A stretch of 44,654 nucleotides of DNA from Phycisphaerae bacterium (lineage in GTDB: Bacteria; Planctomycetota; Phycisphaerae; Phycisphaerales; SM1A02). The notes beneath the pieces are model-generated. The model was not told the DNA's origin and ran no database searches. It saw nothing but the letters and a program-made list of their open reading frames with translations. This document shows, piece after piece, positions 7,991-19,100 of this stretch (within the stretch, counting starts at the first letter, position 1; every line of letters begins with the position of its first letter). The translations under genes were made by a program, and so were the position numbers. Location of the stretch: positions 1 to 44,654 of the forward strand of contig JAEUIU010000042.1 in assembly GCA_016795065.1 (NCBI GenBank). The letters are read 5' to 3'.

Positions 7991-9100
7991 TCAGGGCTTG
8001 GGCGGATCGACTGCGAAAACTGCGCCGCCCAATGCCTCGTCGTCCGATCCGCACAGAATGCCCCCATCGGTTCGATCTGTGTGGAAGATCGTCAATCCTT
8101 CGACCTTGTGGCCCGCGATTCGGACCGATCGGGCGTCTCCCGGAACGAGGCGCAGTCCCTCCAGCCTTCCGAGTCGATGAAGCAGGGACTCAAACGGCCC
8201 GTCTGGCCCGCCGTCCCGGGCGGAAACCGCGATCAGCGACCCGTCCACCCCGACCGCCAGATCTGCGATTGCACGCCATTGGCCACCCTCCGCCGAACCG
8301 TCGCCGGCCACCGCGGGCACCGGCACCACGACCGTCTGCGTTCGCACCCGCTTCGCCGATTCACCCTTGAGGCGAAGCTCGACCGCACGAACGGAAGCAA
8401 GCCCCGTTTCGCCCCAACGGCTGCCCTGCGGAGTCCGATCCGCCAGCAGGAGGCGCAGTACCTCATCGCCCGACTCGTCCCGCACGGCAAGAAACGCCTC
8501 GACGTTCGCGAGGTCCCGCGTTTCTGGCAGGACGTCAATTGGGGCACCTAACAATTCGACCGTCCATCGCCCTTCGACCGAACAGGCGACGCGACACCGG
8601 AAGAGTCGCCGCTGCGGCTCGCCTCCCCCACTTTCCAGCAGAAGAAATTCGTCCGGCCGGCCGGGCACGGCGGCAATGGACTCAAGGTCCTTCGGCGGCT
8701 CGGCGGAGCCGATCCCAAGGTCCAAGGGGATCCACATCGCTTCGCCCTCCTCACCGATGACGATCACGCTCACCCGATCCGTCACGCTCCCGGCGCTCCC
8801 GGGCATGCGGGCATCATGAACCGCAACGAATGCACCGGGTCCAAACGGGGCCAGCCCGCTGACCGCAGGCGCCGTCAGGCCCTCGAAGCGATGCCGTACC
8901 ACCGCATCGAGGGTCCGCAGTTCGCCTGGTCCGCGGCATCCGCCCAAAGCCAGTAGTCCGACGGTGACGAGAGCCGCTCCAACGCATCCCCACCACGATG
9001 GGGGGCGAGCGTTGCCGACGTCACACCGCCGACCTCCTCTTGGAAGGTCCCCTTGGGCAGGTCGCGCGGATTGAGCCTTGGCGGACACGAAGTGAATCAT
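7991..9100 (-). CDS. Predicted lipoprotein with propeller-like strands, function unknown
   Basis: A 369-aa protein of unknown function. I chose ATG 9100 (MIHFVSAK) because it lies 4 nt after the stop of the upstream NTPase gene; the longer open frame up to 9343 only overlaps that gene. A hydrophobic segment ends in LLALGGC, a good lipobox (Cys55), after an unusually long N-region, so the true start could be further in. The rest is rich in short strands spaced like beta-propeller blades: VSGLAPFGPGAFVAVHD, LESIAAVPGRPDEFLLLESG, RAIADLAVGVDGSLIAVS, VEGLTIFHT. This pattern resembles SdiA-regulated or esterase-like-phytase propellers, but I cannot assign a family with confidence. It would sit on the outer side of a membrane and might be a partner of the membrane NTPase encoded just upstream. 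Confidence 0.7.
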   Translation of the reverse strand: MIHFVSAKAQSARPAQGDLPRGGRRCDVGNARPPSWWGCVGAALVTVGLLALGGCRGPGELRTLDAVVRHRFEGLTAPAVSGLAPFGPGAFVAVHDARMPGSAGSVTDRVSVIVIGEEGEAMWIPLDLGIGSAEPPKDLESIAAVPGRPDEFLLLESGGGEPQRRLFRCRVACSVEGRWTVELLGAPIDVLPETRDLANVEAFLAVRDESGDEVLRLLLADRTPQGSRWGETGLASVRAVELRLKGESAKRVRTQTVVVPVPAVAGDGSAEGGQWRAIADLAVGVDGSLIAVSARDGGPDGPFESLLHRLGRLEGLRLVPGDARSVRIAGHKVEGLTIFHTDRTDGGILCGSDDEALGGAVFAVDPPKP

Positions 9101-9104
9101 CGGC

Positions 9105-12100
9105 TCAAGCACCGCTCTTTGCGTTGACTTCCCGGCGACTGAAATCGGGGGGTCGCTCACCGAGACGCTTCGCAGCCTCGCCTTCTCGTTCGAAGAGCTG
9201 CTGGCGAATCTCCGTTTCGCGGGCCTGGGACTGAGCGGCTGCCTCGTCGCCTCCAACCGCCCGCTCACAGTCCGTGAGGAGCACACACGCGTCGAGGTAC
9301 TCGCGGTGGAGCTTGCTGCCACCCTTGGCGTAGATCTCGTCACGAAGCTCGATCACCCGACGTGCGTCCTCGAGCGCCTCGTCCTTTCGCCCCTTCTTCA
9401 GATAGAGCCTCGCCCGCACCTCAAGACACTTCGCCTTCCGGCGCGCGTTGTCGGAGTTTGCCAACCTTGACATGCTCTGGGCAACGAACGGTTCGGCTTC
9501 ATCGAGCCGATTGGCGTCGATCAGGATGCGTGCGAGCTTGTACTGGAACTGAGCCCTGTCCTCCGCTCGCTTCTCGGACTCGATCGCGGCGAGAATTCGG
9601 TCCTCCGCATCGTTGATGAGCTCCGGATCACGGCTGTATCCAAGGAAGACCGAGTACTCAACCTGATACTCCGGATCGATCTTCTCGTTGCGCCGTTCGG
9701 CGGCTTGCATGCAACCCCGATAGACATCGAATCCCTCTTCGACATAGCCCGCATATCGAAGGGACTCCGTGAAACCGTTGTAGATTCTGAAGGCATCCCG
9801 GCCCGTGAGCTGGAGCGCATCAATCTCCTTGACGATCTCGCGGAACTCGTGGACCGCCTCCACGTACCGTCCCTCGTATCTGAGCTGAAGCGCGAAGTCA
9901 CTGCGCACCAGCGCGGCCGCGGCGGGAGGCAGGGAGCCCAGGAGCGACTCCAACTCGGTCAGGTGCCGTTCCTTGTCGGCCACCGCGCCGGCCCGCTGAT
10001 AGCAGTCAACTGCCCATTGGTGGAGCTTCGCGATCGCAGGGGCGTCCGATGTCCCCTGCCGCTGCTCAAACTCAATGGCGAGCTCAACGATCTTCGCCGC
10101 GTCAGCGTACCGCGAGAGCGAGCTCAGCGCCGTTGCCGCGTTCTTCAGCCGATCGCCGAATCCGGGAACTCGCTCGGCAACATTCTGTCCCTTGTCACTG
10201 AGGTAGAACTTCACGACCTCGTCCGCGATCATCTTGATCTCGGTGCGATGCTTGTTGCGGTCAAGCGTCGAGCACGCGACGTTCATCATGAACTCCGCCT
10301 GGTTTGCTGCGGTGTTGAGATTCTCCACCGCCTGCTTCAGGTTCTTGTGGCTCCACCAATACAGTCCGCTCGACACGATCAGCGCGAGACATATCGTGGC
10401 AACGAATGAGCGAAGAAAGATGCGCCGACGCCGATGCTCCGCCTCTCTTCGCGCCACATGCGCTGCGATGAAGTCTCGGACAACCGGCTCCACCTGAAGC
10501 CCGTGCGGATTGGCGATGAACTCCTCCGCCGCAACCAGGCGAGCGTCGCGAAGCGTGAGGTCGTCCGCCTTTCGCCCGTTGCGGTCCCACTCCAGTGCCG
10601 CCACTGCGAGCGTGCGGGAGAGCTTCAGCAGCCCGTCCCGCGACTCGATCCACCGGGCAAGACTCTTCCAATGCCTGAGCATCGCCTCGTGGGCGATGGT
10701 GATCACGCTCTTGCCCTGGTCATCTTGGTCGCGGATGAGCAATCGGGCCTTTTGGAGCTCGTCGAGGAGGATCATCGCGTTGGCGCTGACGAAAAGCTCC
10801 GGTCGGGCATAAAGACGCACCCGCTGGTTGGATTCGGTCACCGTCACGAGCCTGCCGAACACCTCCGACCAGGCCTCGTCCTGGCCTCCTTTCATCAGGT
10901 TCTCGGCTCGCTTGCGGGCCCCGTCAGCGCAGGAATCCAACAGGCCGCTCAGGCCGCCGAACTGCTCGTACACCGTGAACGACAGCTCGCGACGGGAGCC
11001 GATCCGGCTGCGCTCGTGGATCTGCTGGAGCGCGTATGCAAGCAGGGGCATCGGGTCCGTCTGGAGCTCGACCGCGGCATTGACCAGGGCGGTGGCGAGG
11101 TCGACGCCATCCGCGGAACGGCCGAAGGTGAGCCCGGCCCGCCTGGCAGGCTCGCTCACCGCATCGCGGATCTCGTCGAGGCTCATGGCGGGAAGGTTGA
11201 ACTGGCCGCGTCCGTCGATCAGCCTGCGAAGCTCCTCCACGTCGGTGAGGTGGTGGTAGAAGTCCGATCTCGCCGTGCCGATCACCCAGACGAGTCCTGA
11301 CTCGCACAGGGCCTGGATGGCCCGAGCGAACTCCGCAATCTCGCGCGACGAGGAGTTGCGGGTGAAGATCTCTTCCGCGGGATCGACCAGCAGAAGCAAG
11401 CGAGCCTCCGGCTTCCGGTCACCGGCGCCCGGCCGGATCCGGTGAAGCTCGCTGCGGATGGCGACGGCCGCCGCCATCGGCTGTTCGCGAAGCGCCTTCG
11501 TGAACGCATCCGCTTGGGTCCGCAGATCGGGAAGGGCGTCATCGGCCATGAGCGCCGCCGCGAGTCCGCCGATCAGGTCTGCCGTCGAATCGCTCGGCTC
11601 GAAGAGCGCCTTCCTCCACTCGCTCACGCCGTCAATCACGCCGCCGTGGACGATGTGCGGCACCACACCCGCCCGGACGAAGGACGACTTTCCCACTCCG
11701 CCGCGGCCCATGACCATCACGAACGGATGGCCTGCCTGGTCCTGGCGCTTCAACTGCTCCACCAGCCGCAGCATCGCCCGCGTGCGGCCGAAGAAGTAGC
11801 CGCTGTCGGCTTCGGTCAGGACGCGCAGGCCCTTGTAGGGCTCCTCCTGCTCATCGCCCCACTCGGCGACGCCCTGCTTGGCGAGGTGCTCGCTGATGAG
11901 CTGATCGAGCTTGGACTCGACCATCGGAGCGAAGTCCTCGACCCGCTCGAACGGGGAGGTCGCCTTCACGCCACAAGCCTCGATCTCGTGATCGAGAAAC
12001 TGCTGCGTCCGGTCATATTCGCGCTTGAGCTCGTCGATCTGGGTGATCGACTGGTTCTTGAAGCTCGGCGCGAAGTCGCGTGTGCAGCTCCACACCATGA

Positions 12101-12437
12101 GATGCGGTCGCCGCTCGGGCGGGGCGCGCATGACGTCGTTGATCTCGAATCGCGTGCACGAATCGAACGACTCTTGGGTGACCGGATCGACGTAAGCCGA
12201 ACGCCCGAGCGTCGACCAGAGGATGAGCACCACGATGTCGAAGTCGCTCGGCCGCGGAAGTTGGTCCTGAATCACCCGATCGGCGGTGTAGCCCTCCGTC
12301 TCCCAAAAGAGCGACTCAAGCCGCACGCGAGACTGGAACCGGGCCTCCAACCGCGGCATCACGCCCCGGAGAGCCAGACGCTCCTGCTTCACGTCCGAAG
12401 GAGAGGCGACGAAGATGCGAATGGTTGGTAGGGCCAT
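9105..12437 (-). CDS. DUF4062-like / nSTAND-type NTPase with transmembrane helix and TPR-like C-terminus
   Basis: A 1110-aa multidomain signalling NTPase. The N-terminus (about 1-165) starts MALPTIRIFVASPSDVKQER, matching DUF4062/TIR-like effector domains found on STAND proteins. After a linker with PYKGLRVLTEADSGYFFGR (typical entry to novel STAND NTPases) comes Walker A GRGGVGKSS (about 245-255), Walker B RLLLLVDPAEE (about 340-350), and the arm and winged-helix segments (GTARSDFYHHL, QTDPMPLLAYALQQI, ITIAHEAMLRHW). A transmembrane helix lies near 675-697 (FVATICLALIVSSGLYWW), then a TPR-like helical region to the end. I chose ATG 12437; a GTG at 12458 adds seven residues. STAND proteins of this build act in stress or phage sensing in other bacteria; that role here is inference. 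The 3.3-kb gene has no TTA codon, unlike most large neighbours. Confidence 0.85.
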   Translation of the reverse strand: MALPTIRIFVASPSDVKQERLALRGVMPRLEARFQSRVRLESLFWETEGYTADRVIQDQLPRPSDFDIVVLILWSTLGRSAYVDPVTQESFDSCTRFEINDVMRAPPERRPHLMVWSCTRDFAPSFKNQSITQIDELKREYDRTQQFLDHEIEACGVKATSPFERVEDFAPMVESKLDQLISEHLAKQGVAEWGDEQEEPYKGLRVLTEADSGYFFGRTRAMLRLVEQLKRQDQAGHPFVMVMGRGGVGKSSFVRAGVVPHIVHGGVIDGVSEWRKALFEPSDSTADLIGGLAAALMADDALPDLRTQADAFTKALREQPMAAAVAIRSELHRIRPGAGDRKPEARLLLLVDPAEEIFTRNSSSREIAEFARAIQALCESGLVWVIGTARSDFYHHLTDVEELRRLIDGRGQFNLPAMSLDEIRDAVSEPARRAGLTFGRSADGVDLATALVNAAVELQTDPMPLLAYALQQIHERSRIGSRRELSFTVYEQFGGLSGLLDSCADGARKRAENLMKGGQDEAWSEVFGRLVTVTESNQRVRLYARPELFVSANAMILLDELQKARLLIRDQDDQGKSVITIAHEAMLRHWKSLARWIESRDGLLKLSRTLAVAALEWDRNGRKADDLTLRDARLVAAEEFIANPHGLQVEPVVRDFIAAHVARREAEHRRRRIFLRSFVATICLALIVSSGLYWWSHKNLKQAVENLNTAANQAEFMMNVACSTLDRNKHRTEIKMIADEVVKFYLSDKGQNVAERVPGFGDRLKNAATALSSLSRYADAAKIVELAIEFEQRQGTSDAPAIAKLHQWAVDCYQRAGAVADKERHLTELESLLGSLPPAAAALVRSDFALQLRYEGRYVEAVHEFREIVKEIDALQLTGRDAFRIYNGFTESLRYAGYVEEGFDVYRGCMQAAERRNEKIDPEYQVEYSVFLGYSRDPELINDAEDRILAAIESEKRAEDRAQFQYKLARILIDANRLDEAEPFVAQSMSRLANSDNARRKAKCLEVRARLYLKKGRKDEALEDARRVIELRDEIYAKGGSKLHREYLDACVLLTDCERAVGGDEAAAQSQARETEIRQQLFEREGEAAKRLGERPPDFSRREVNAKSGA

Positions 12438-12542
12438 GCGAGATCGTCCGAGATCCACCGAGTGATACGGAGACGATATCGCAATGACCCACTTGGCAAA
12501 TAGCCTGTCGCGGATGGCTTTCGCTTGCAGACGCGCGATTCG

Positions 12543-13103
12543 CTACTGACCGCGCCCGACCGCCGGCGACGAGAGCGACACCGACCTCACACCCATCGAA
12601 GGCACACGTTCCGTCGAGCCAACCTCCGTGAAATGGGCCATCAGGTCCACCGACTGCTCGCCGATCCGGTCCGTCGCGCCGTCCTCGAGAAGCGAAATGC
12701 CGATCGAAAAGCTTGGCCCGACCAGCGACTTGCCGCGCATGCCCGCCAACCGTTCGGGCGAGATCGTCCAAACTCGCAACGGCTTCTCGCCCGTTCGGCC
12801 GGCTCCGCCCGAACGATAGATCGCAAACTCGAATGTTCCGTCCCGATGCATCGGGTTCGGAAACGGACGGGAGAAAAGGTAGGCCTCGATCTGGATCGTG
12901 TCCGGCAGCAGGTTGCCGTCGGTATCGAGCGGCTTGGGGCCGAGCACCAGGGCCATCGCGTTGATCGGAGCCTCGTCCGGCGTCACCATTCCCTCACGCG
13001 GTGGAGGCGGCATCCGTCGACCATCGCTGGTTTCCGTTGTTGTCTCGCAGCCGAACAGAGCCCCCGCTGCCGCGATGATCGCCCATCTGGCGCAATGGCC
13101 CAT
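12543..13103 (-). CDS. Small predicted lipoprotein directly downstream of the giant secretin
   Basis: A 186-aa protein of unknown function. It begins MGHCARWAIIAAAGALFGC, a type II signal peptide with lipobox LFGC (Cys19), then a Pro-rich linker (MPPPPREG) and a compact domain with VLGPKPLDTDGNLLPDTIQI, FEFAIYRSGGAG and SLVGPSFSIGISLL. The start codon overlaps the secretin stop by one base (TGATG), so translation is probably coupled; GTG at 13106 is an alternative start. Secretins often need an outer-membrane pilotin lipoprotein encoded nearby, and this gene is placed where one would be expected, but no pilotin family signature is visible. No other family recognised. Confidence 0.75.
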   Translation of the reverse strand: MGHCARWAIIAAAGALFGCETTTETSDGRRMPPPPREGMVTPDEAPINAMALVLGPKPLDTDGNLLPDTIQIEAYLFSRPFPNPMHRDGTFEFAIYRSGGAGRTGEKPLRVWTISPERLAGMRGKSLVGPSFSIGISLLEDGATDRIGEQSVDLMAHFTEVGSTERVPSMGVRSVSLSSPAVGRGQ

Positions 13104-16100
13104 CACGAACCACCTTCACCCTTCGGGGCGCTCTTCGGCTTGTCTTCGGGAGGTGAGTTGATCGGGTCGACCAGTCGCCCCGTATCGTCGATCGTCCCGC
13201 GCACGCCGTTCAGCTCGCCGCGGCGGATCTGCTCGATGATGTCCGGCGGCAATGTCGCCTTGTCGAGGGCCGACTCGCTTTGGTTCTCGATCGCCTTCGG
13301 ATTGGTGACGACGTGCGGCGTGAGCACGATCAGGAGCTCCGTCTTGCTGGCCGCCTCGGTCTTGTTGCGGAAGAGCGGGCCGATCAGGGGAATGTCGCCC
13401 AAGAACGGGATCTTCCGTTCGATCCGCTCGAAACGATCCTGGATCAGCCCGCCGATCACGACGGTCTGCCCGTCCTTCACCGTCACCGTGGTCGTGGCCC
13501 GACGCCGGTTGATGATCGGCGACTGGAAGTTCTCGCTGATCTTGGTGCTGTCCTTGCTGATGCGCGAGATCTCCGGCTCGATCTTCATCCGCACGTAGCC
13601 ATCGGGATTGATCGAGGGCGTGACCTGGAGAATGACACCGACCTCTTCCGGTGTCACCGCCGACTGCTGGCCGACGGAGTTGAAGGAGACGCTGCTGGGC
13701 AGGCGCACCGTGTCGCCCACCTGGATGCGTCCCTGCGTGTTGTTGGCGACCATCACCGATGGGTTCGAAAGCAGCTCGACGCGGTTCTGCGACTGGAGGG
13801 CGTTGAGCAACAGGTCGAAGTCGCCGTTGCCGATCGCGATGTTCGGCACGACCGCGGCGCCAAAGAGCGCCGGCGCGAGTCCGGTGAGACCGGGCACCTG
13901 CGCTGCACCGGAGTTGAAGTTCGTTCGCGTCAGTCCGTAACCGCCGGCGATGTCCACGTCGCCAAGACCAAACCGCGTGAACTGAAGTCCCAGCTCATCG
14001 GCCGTGTCGAGCGTGATCTCGGCCAGCAGCACCTGGATCAGCACCTGCGGCGGATCGATGTCGAGTTCCTCGATCACCGACTTCACCTTCTCCATGTACC
14101 TCGGGCTCGCGTTCACGAGCACCGAGTTGGACTTCTCGTCGCCAACGATCGTGACTTCCTGCTCGAGCAGCTTCTGGGCGCTCGGGCGCTGGTCCGAGGC
14201 GAGCGTCGAAAGCACTTTCTGCTGGTCCTTCTGGACAAACTCGGTGAGCACGCGGGCGACATCCATCGCCGCCGCGTTCTTCAGGCGATAGACCAGGGTG
14301 TCGCGAGTGTTGGCCTCCTGGGCGTCGAGCTCCTTCACGACCTTCTCGACGAGGTCGAGGTAGTTCGGCGTCGCTGAGACAAGGAGTGAGTTGGTTCGAC
14401 TGTCGACGGTGATCGCAAGCTGTTGGCGCTCGTCGGGCACAAGCGTGAGCTCGGTGCCGAAGAGCCCGATGTTGCCCTGTCCCGATCCCGCGCCCGTCGG
14501 AGCGGGTGGTGTCGCACCGGCGCCCGCCGCCGCCTGCCCGTCGACCGGCGTCGCACCGGCGATCTCCTCGCGCGGCTTGAGCACATAGAGGTTGCCGCGG
14601 CGCTGCAGATTGAAGAGCTCGGTGAGGATGTTCGCCGTCTGCTCCGCATCCGCGTTCACGAGCTGGAAGATGCGAATGCTCTGACTGCCGGCGGAACTGC
14701 CGTCGAGATCCTTCACCATGCGCTCGATCAGCTCCATTGACTCCTTCGGAGCGCGGGCGATGATCGTGTTGGTGCGGATGTCCGGCGTCAAGCTGATCGA
14801 CTGGCGCACCGCCGCCGAGACCTCCATCTCGATCGGACCTTCGGGATTGCTTCCCTCGACGCCACCGATCTGACGCAGGTACTTGAGGACGATCGCCTGC
14901 TGCGAGTTCGCGCCGCCGCCGATGCTCGCTCCGGAGAGGACAGTCTGGATCAGGTTGACCGTCTCGATCACGTTCGCCGAGGCCAGCGGCAGGTACTTGA
15001 TCTCGACGACCGAATTCGGCTTTGCACCGTCAAGCTGGGCGACCATGCGGCGCATGGTGTCGATGTCAGGGGGTGAGCCGGAAAGAAGGACCGCGTTCAA
15101 CCGAGGCTCGGCGGCGGCCTTGACCGTGCTCACCCCGCGCCGGCGATTCTCCTCGCGGACATACATCTCGTCGAGCATCGAGACGATGTCGGCGGCCCGT
15201 GACTTGGCGAGCTGGACGATCTCGAGCGATTCGCCGCCAATGGAATCCTTCGCCGCCTTGCTCAGCACCTCGACGAGATTGCGGATCACCGCGACGTTCT
15301 CTGCGCTGGCCGCGACAATGAGCGAGTTGCTCGACACGTCGGGCGTGATCGCAACCGCATCGCTCGGCTGGGCCTGGGTGCCGAGGCTCTGCTGCCGCTC
15401 GCGCATGAGCGTCTGGAGCTTCGGGGCCATCTCCTCCGCACGAACGCTGTCGAGGGCAATGACCTCCATCCCGACCGCCGGATTCGCCGGGGTCGCTTCG
15501 AGCTTGCCGACGAGTTCCTCGATGGCCTTGAGGTCATCGGGGCCGGCGCTCACCAGGAGGCTGCTCGTGCGAGGATCGGTGAGGACGAGCGGTCGGATGC
15601 GCCGCCGGACCTCGTTGGGAAGATCGGCGTAGCGACGCTCCATGATCTGGTTCAGGGCGGCCGCAACGCGATCGAGATTCGCCTTGTGGACGTTGATGAC
15701 CTGGAGGAGGCCACTGTCGGCCGTCTCCTCGCGATCGAGATCCTTGGCTAACGATTCGATCACCCCGAAGGTGTCGGCGCCGGCGGCGACGACGAGGGCG
15801 TTGGTGCGCCCGTCGGCGACGACCGTGGCCCGTTCAAGATCGGCGGTCTCCGGCTGGACCTTGCGCAGCCGCTCGAGCCGCGCATCCATGAGGGACTGGA
15901 TCATCGGGGCGAGCCTGGCCGCTGACGCGTTCGCCAGGGTGAAGGTGCGGATCTCCTTGATGTCCGGTGCGAGCTTCTGGTCGAGCGTCTTGAGAAGCTC
16001 CTCGAAGACGACGAACGACCGCGGGCTGGTCGAGACGATCAGCGAATTGGTGCGCTCGTCCGAGATCGCCCGCAGACGATCCTCGTCGCGGATCGTCTTC

Positions 16101-19100
16101 GCGGTGCGCTGGGCCTCGAAGAGGTTCGTCACCGTCGTCGCGAGCCGGGCCGCCGACGCGTTCTGCAGCGGATAGACGCGGACCAGCGCGGCCGGCGAGG
16201 CGGCCTCCACATCGAGCTGGGCGATCAGGGCATGGACAATGTCGACGTTCGCCCGGCTGCCCACCACCATGATCGCGTTGAGTTGCGGCTCGGGGCGGAT
16301 GACGAGACTGCTCATCGCGACGAAGACATCACCCTCGACGATCTCGCCACCGTTCTCGTTCATGCGGGCCATGCGCAGGCGACCGATCTGCTTCTGCATC
16401 GGTGTCGCCTCGGGCAGCTTTGTCGAGCCCTCGACGAGGACCGACTGGAGCGTCTTCGAAAGGTCGGTCGCATCGGCGAAGCGAAGCGGGATGATCTTGG
16501 GTTCGACCCATCCCATACCGACGTCGGTGTCGAGCTTCTGGCGCAGCACGTCAACGAGTGCGACCGCGTCCTCCGGACCGGCGACGACGACCGTGTTGGT
16601 GCGCTCGTCGGTCGACACCGCGATCTGCGATTGGAGGGCCTTGCCGGCGGTGCCCTCCGGAATGCCCTGGATCTTCGCCCCGGGAATCTCGCCGAGCTTC
16701 TTTCCTTGCGTGAAGAGCTCGTTGACGATGCGGGCGAACTGTTGGGCGGCGATGTTCTCAAGCGGATAGATCGAGACGACCACCGCGTCGGTCACGGGAA
16801 GCTGGTCGAAGCTCTTGACGATCTCCTCCAGCGCCGCGACGTTCTCAGGCGTGCTCGCCACGAGCACCGCGTTCATGCGGTCGTCGGCGAGGACCTTCAC
16901 CGGCTGGGTGAGGTCGAGTTTGAGGTCGGGTTGTGATGCCCCGTCCCGCCGCAGCGACAGCCGCCGGATTTGTTCCTGGAGCGCCTTCGCCAACGAGTTC
17001 CCCGCCGGCGCCTCGCCCGGCTGGAGCATGTCGTTGATGACCTTGGCCAGCGCTGTCGCCTTCGCGTTGCGCAGCGGCACGATCCGCACCATGCTCTCGG
17101 CCACCTTCGGTTCGCTGTCGATCGCCCGAACGAGCCCGAGGATCGTCTCGCGATCACCCGGATTGGCGACGACGATGATCGCCGCCCGCCCCGGCACGGC
17201 GCTGACCTTCACCGGCTCCAGCACAACCTTCGAGGTGGTGCCCTCCGGCGCCGGCTTGTCGAGGCCAATCTGCTGGATCACCTTGGCAGCGGCGTCGGGC
17301 GCGATGTTTGCCAGGTCGATGACGAAGACCGCCTGTCCCGCACCTGGCGCGAGAGCATCCATCTGCTCGACGATCGTCTTCACCTCCTCAAAGAGCGGTC
17401 CGGTCGAAGCGATGACGAGGGCGTTGCCGCCTGCATCGACCTGCACCGAGAAGGGCAACTTGGCCTGCTGGGCCCGGGCGTTGAAGGCCTCGCGGATCGC
17501 CTGGGCGACACGGCCGGCCGAGGCCTGCTTCATGGGAAGGAGATGGACGTTGAGTCCCTGCTCCGTCGCCTGCTGCTGGAGGGCGTCGGCGATGGCAAGG
17601 ATCTGCTGATACTCGTCGTCGGGAGCGCGCACGATCAGGGCGTTGCTCGAGACGTCCGCGACGATCCGCAGGCGCGACTTCTGCACGTCGCGCGAGGCGC
17701 CGCTCGGCGGTGCGTAGATCCGGTCGATCGCCTGGGCAAGTTGCTCGGGATTGCCGAAGCGCACGGGAATCAGCCGGGGTGACGGCAGCCGGTCGAAGTC
17801 GGCGATGTCGATCTGCTTGACGATCGCCTCGATCTTCTCGAGGTTCACCTTGCTCGCCGAGACGACCAGGGCGTTGGTGCCCGGATCGGCCGCGGCGCTG
17901 ACCCAGTCCTCGTTGCGGACGAGCGTGGTCGGCGGCTGCGGCTCCTGGTTGCCGTCGCGACCCTGTCGGCGCTCCTGGTTGGCCCGGTCCTGGGCCGGTC
18001 CGCGGAAGGCCTCGTTGATCGCCCGCGCGACGCTGGCCGAGTCGGCGTGGATCAGCGGGATGACCCGCAACTGAAGTCCTGCGTCGTACTCCTCGCTGTC
18101 GAGCTTGGCTAACAGTTCGCGTATGCCGGCCCATTCCGACTCGACGGCCGAGATCACCAGCGAATTCGACGCAGGGTCGGCAACGATCCGCACGTTCTGC
18201 TTGTCGGGCGTGTCGGCCTCGCTCGCGTAGCGGCCGTAGAAGTAGGAAAGGGCATCCTGGATCTTCTCCGCCTGGGCGTACTTGAGCGTGACGAAGTCAG
18301 TGATGCGCGGCCGGCTCGCCGGAACGTCGATCGTCCGGAGGATGTTCTCGATGATGGCAAACTGGTCGCTGGTGGCGCCGATCACCAGTTGGTTCTCGAG
18401 GCGGTTCGAATCGATCGACGGCGGCTGTTCGTTGGCCTCACCGCGATCGCGGACCAGTCGGCGCAACGTGCTGGCGACATCCGACGCGATGGCATGTCGC
18501 AGCGGGAGCACGCGGTACTCGACCGGACTCGCCGCGGGAACCTGCTCAAGCTTTCGGATGAGGCTCTCGATGACCGGGAAGCTCTCAAGCGTTGCCGTCA
18601 CGACCAGTGAGTTCGAACGGCGGTCCGCTGCGATGCGGGCGACGACCTCGACCGGCTCGCTGCTCTCGTCAGGCTTGAGGCTGATGCCGCTGGTGCGGCC
18701 CTTCGCATCGAGCTGAAGCGTCTGCCCAAGGATGCGGGCGATGTCATCAGCCTTCGCCCCCTTGAGGGAATAGGTGCGAATGACCGTCTCGGCCGCATCG
18801 GTCGGCTCGTCGAGCCGCGCGACCAGCGCCTTCACCTGCTCAAGCTGGGCCGAGGGCGCGTTGATGACCAGGCTGTTGGTGCGGGCATCGGGCGTGACGA
18901 TGACGCCGGTCGCACCTCCGCCTCGCTTGCCGAACTGCTCGCCGATCATGCGCGAGATCTCGACCGCCTGGCCGCGCTCGAGGGCAACGATCTCGACCGC
19001 ACGATCGCCGGCAGTCGCTGGCTGATCGAGCTTGGTGAGGAGGTCGCGGATCGTCGCCAGATCGTCCTCCGTCGCACTCACGACGAGGGCGTTCGAGCTG

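Noticed and set aside
9101..9343. Longer N-terminus (81 extra codons) for the propeller-like lipoprotein
   Set aside because: It would overlap the end of the NTPase gene in another frame, is Ser/Arg/Thr-rich, and would place the lipobox about 135 residues into the protein.
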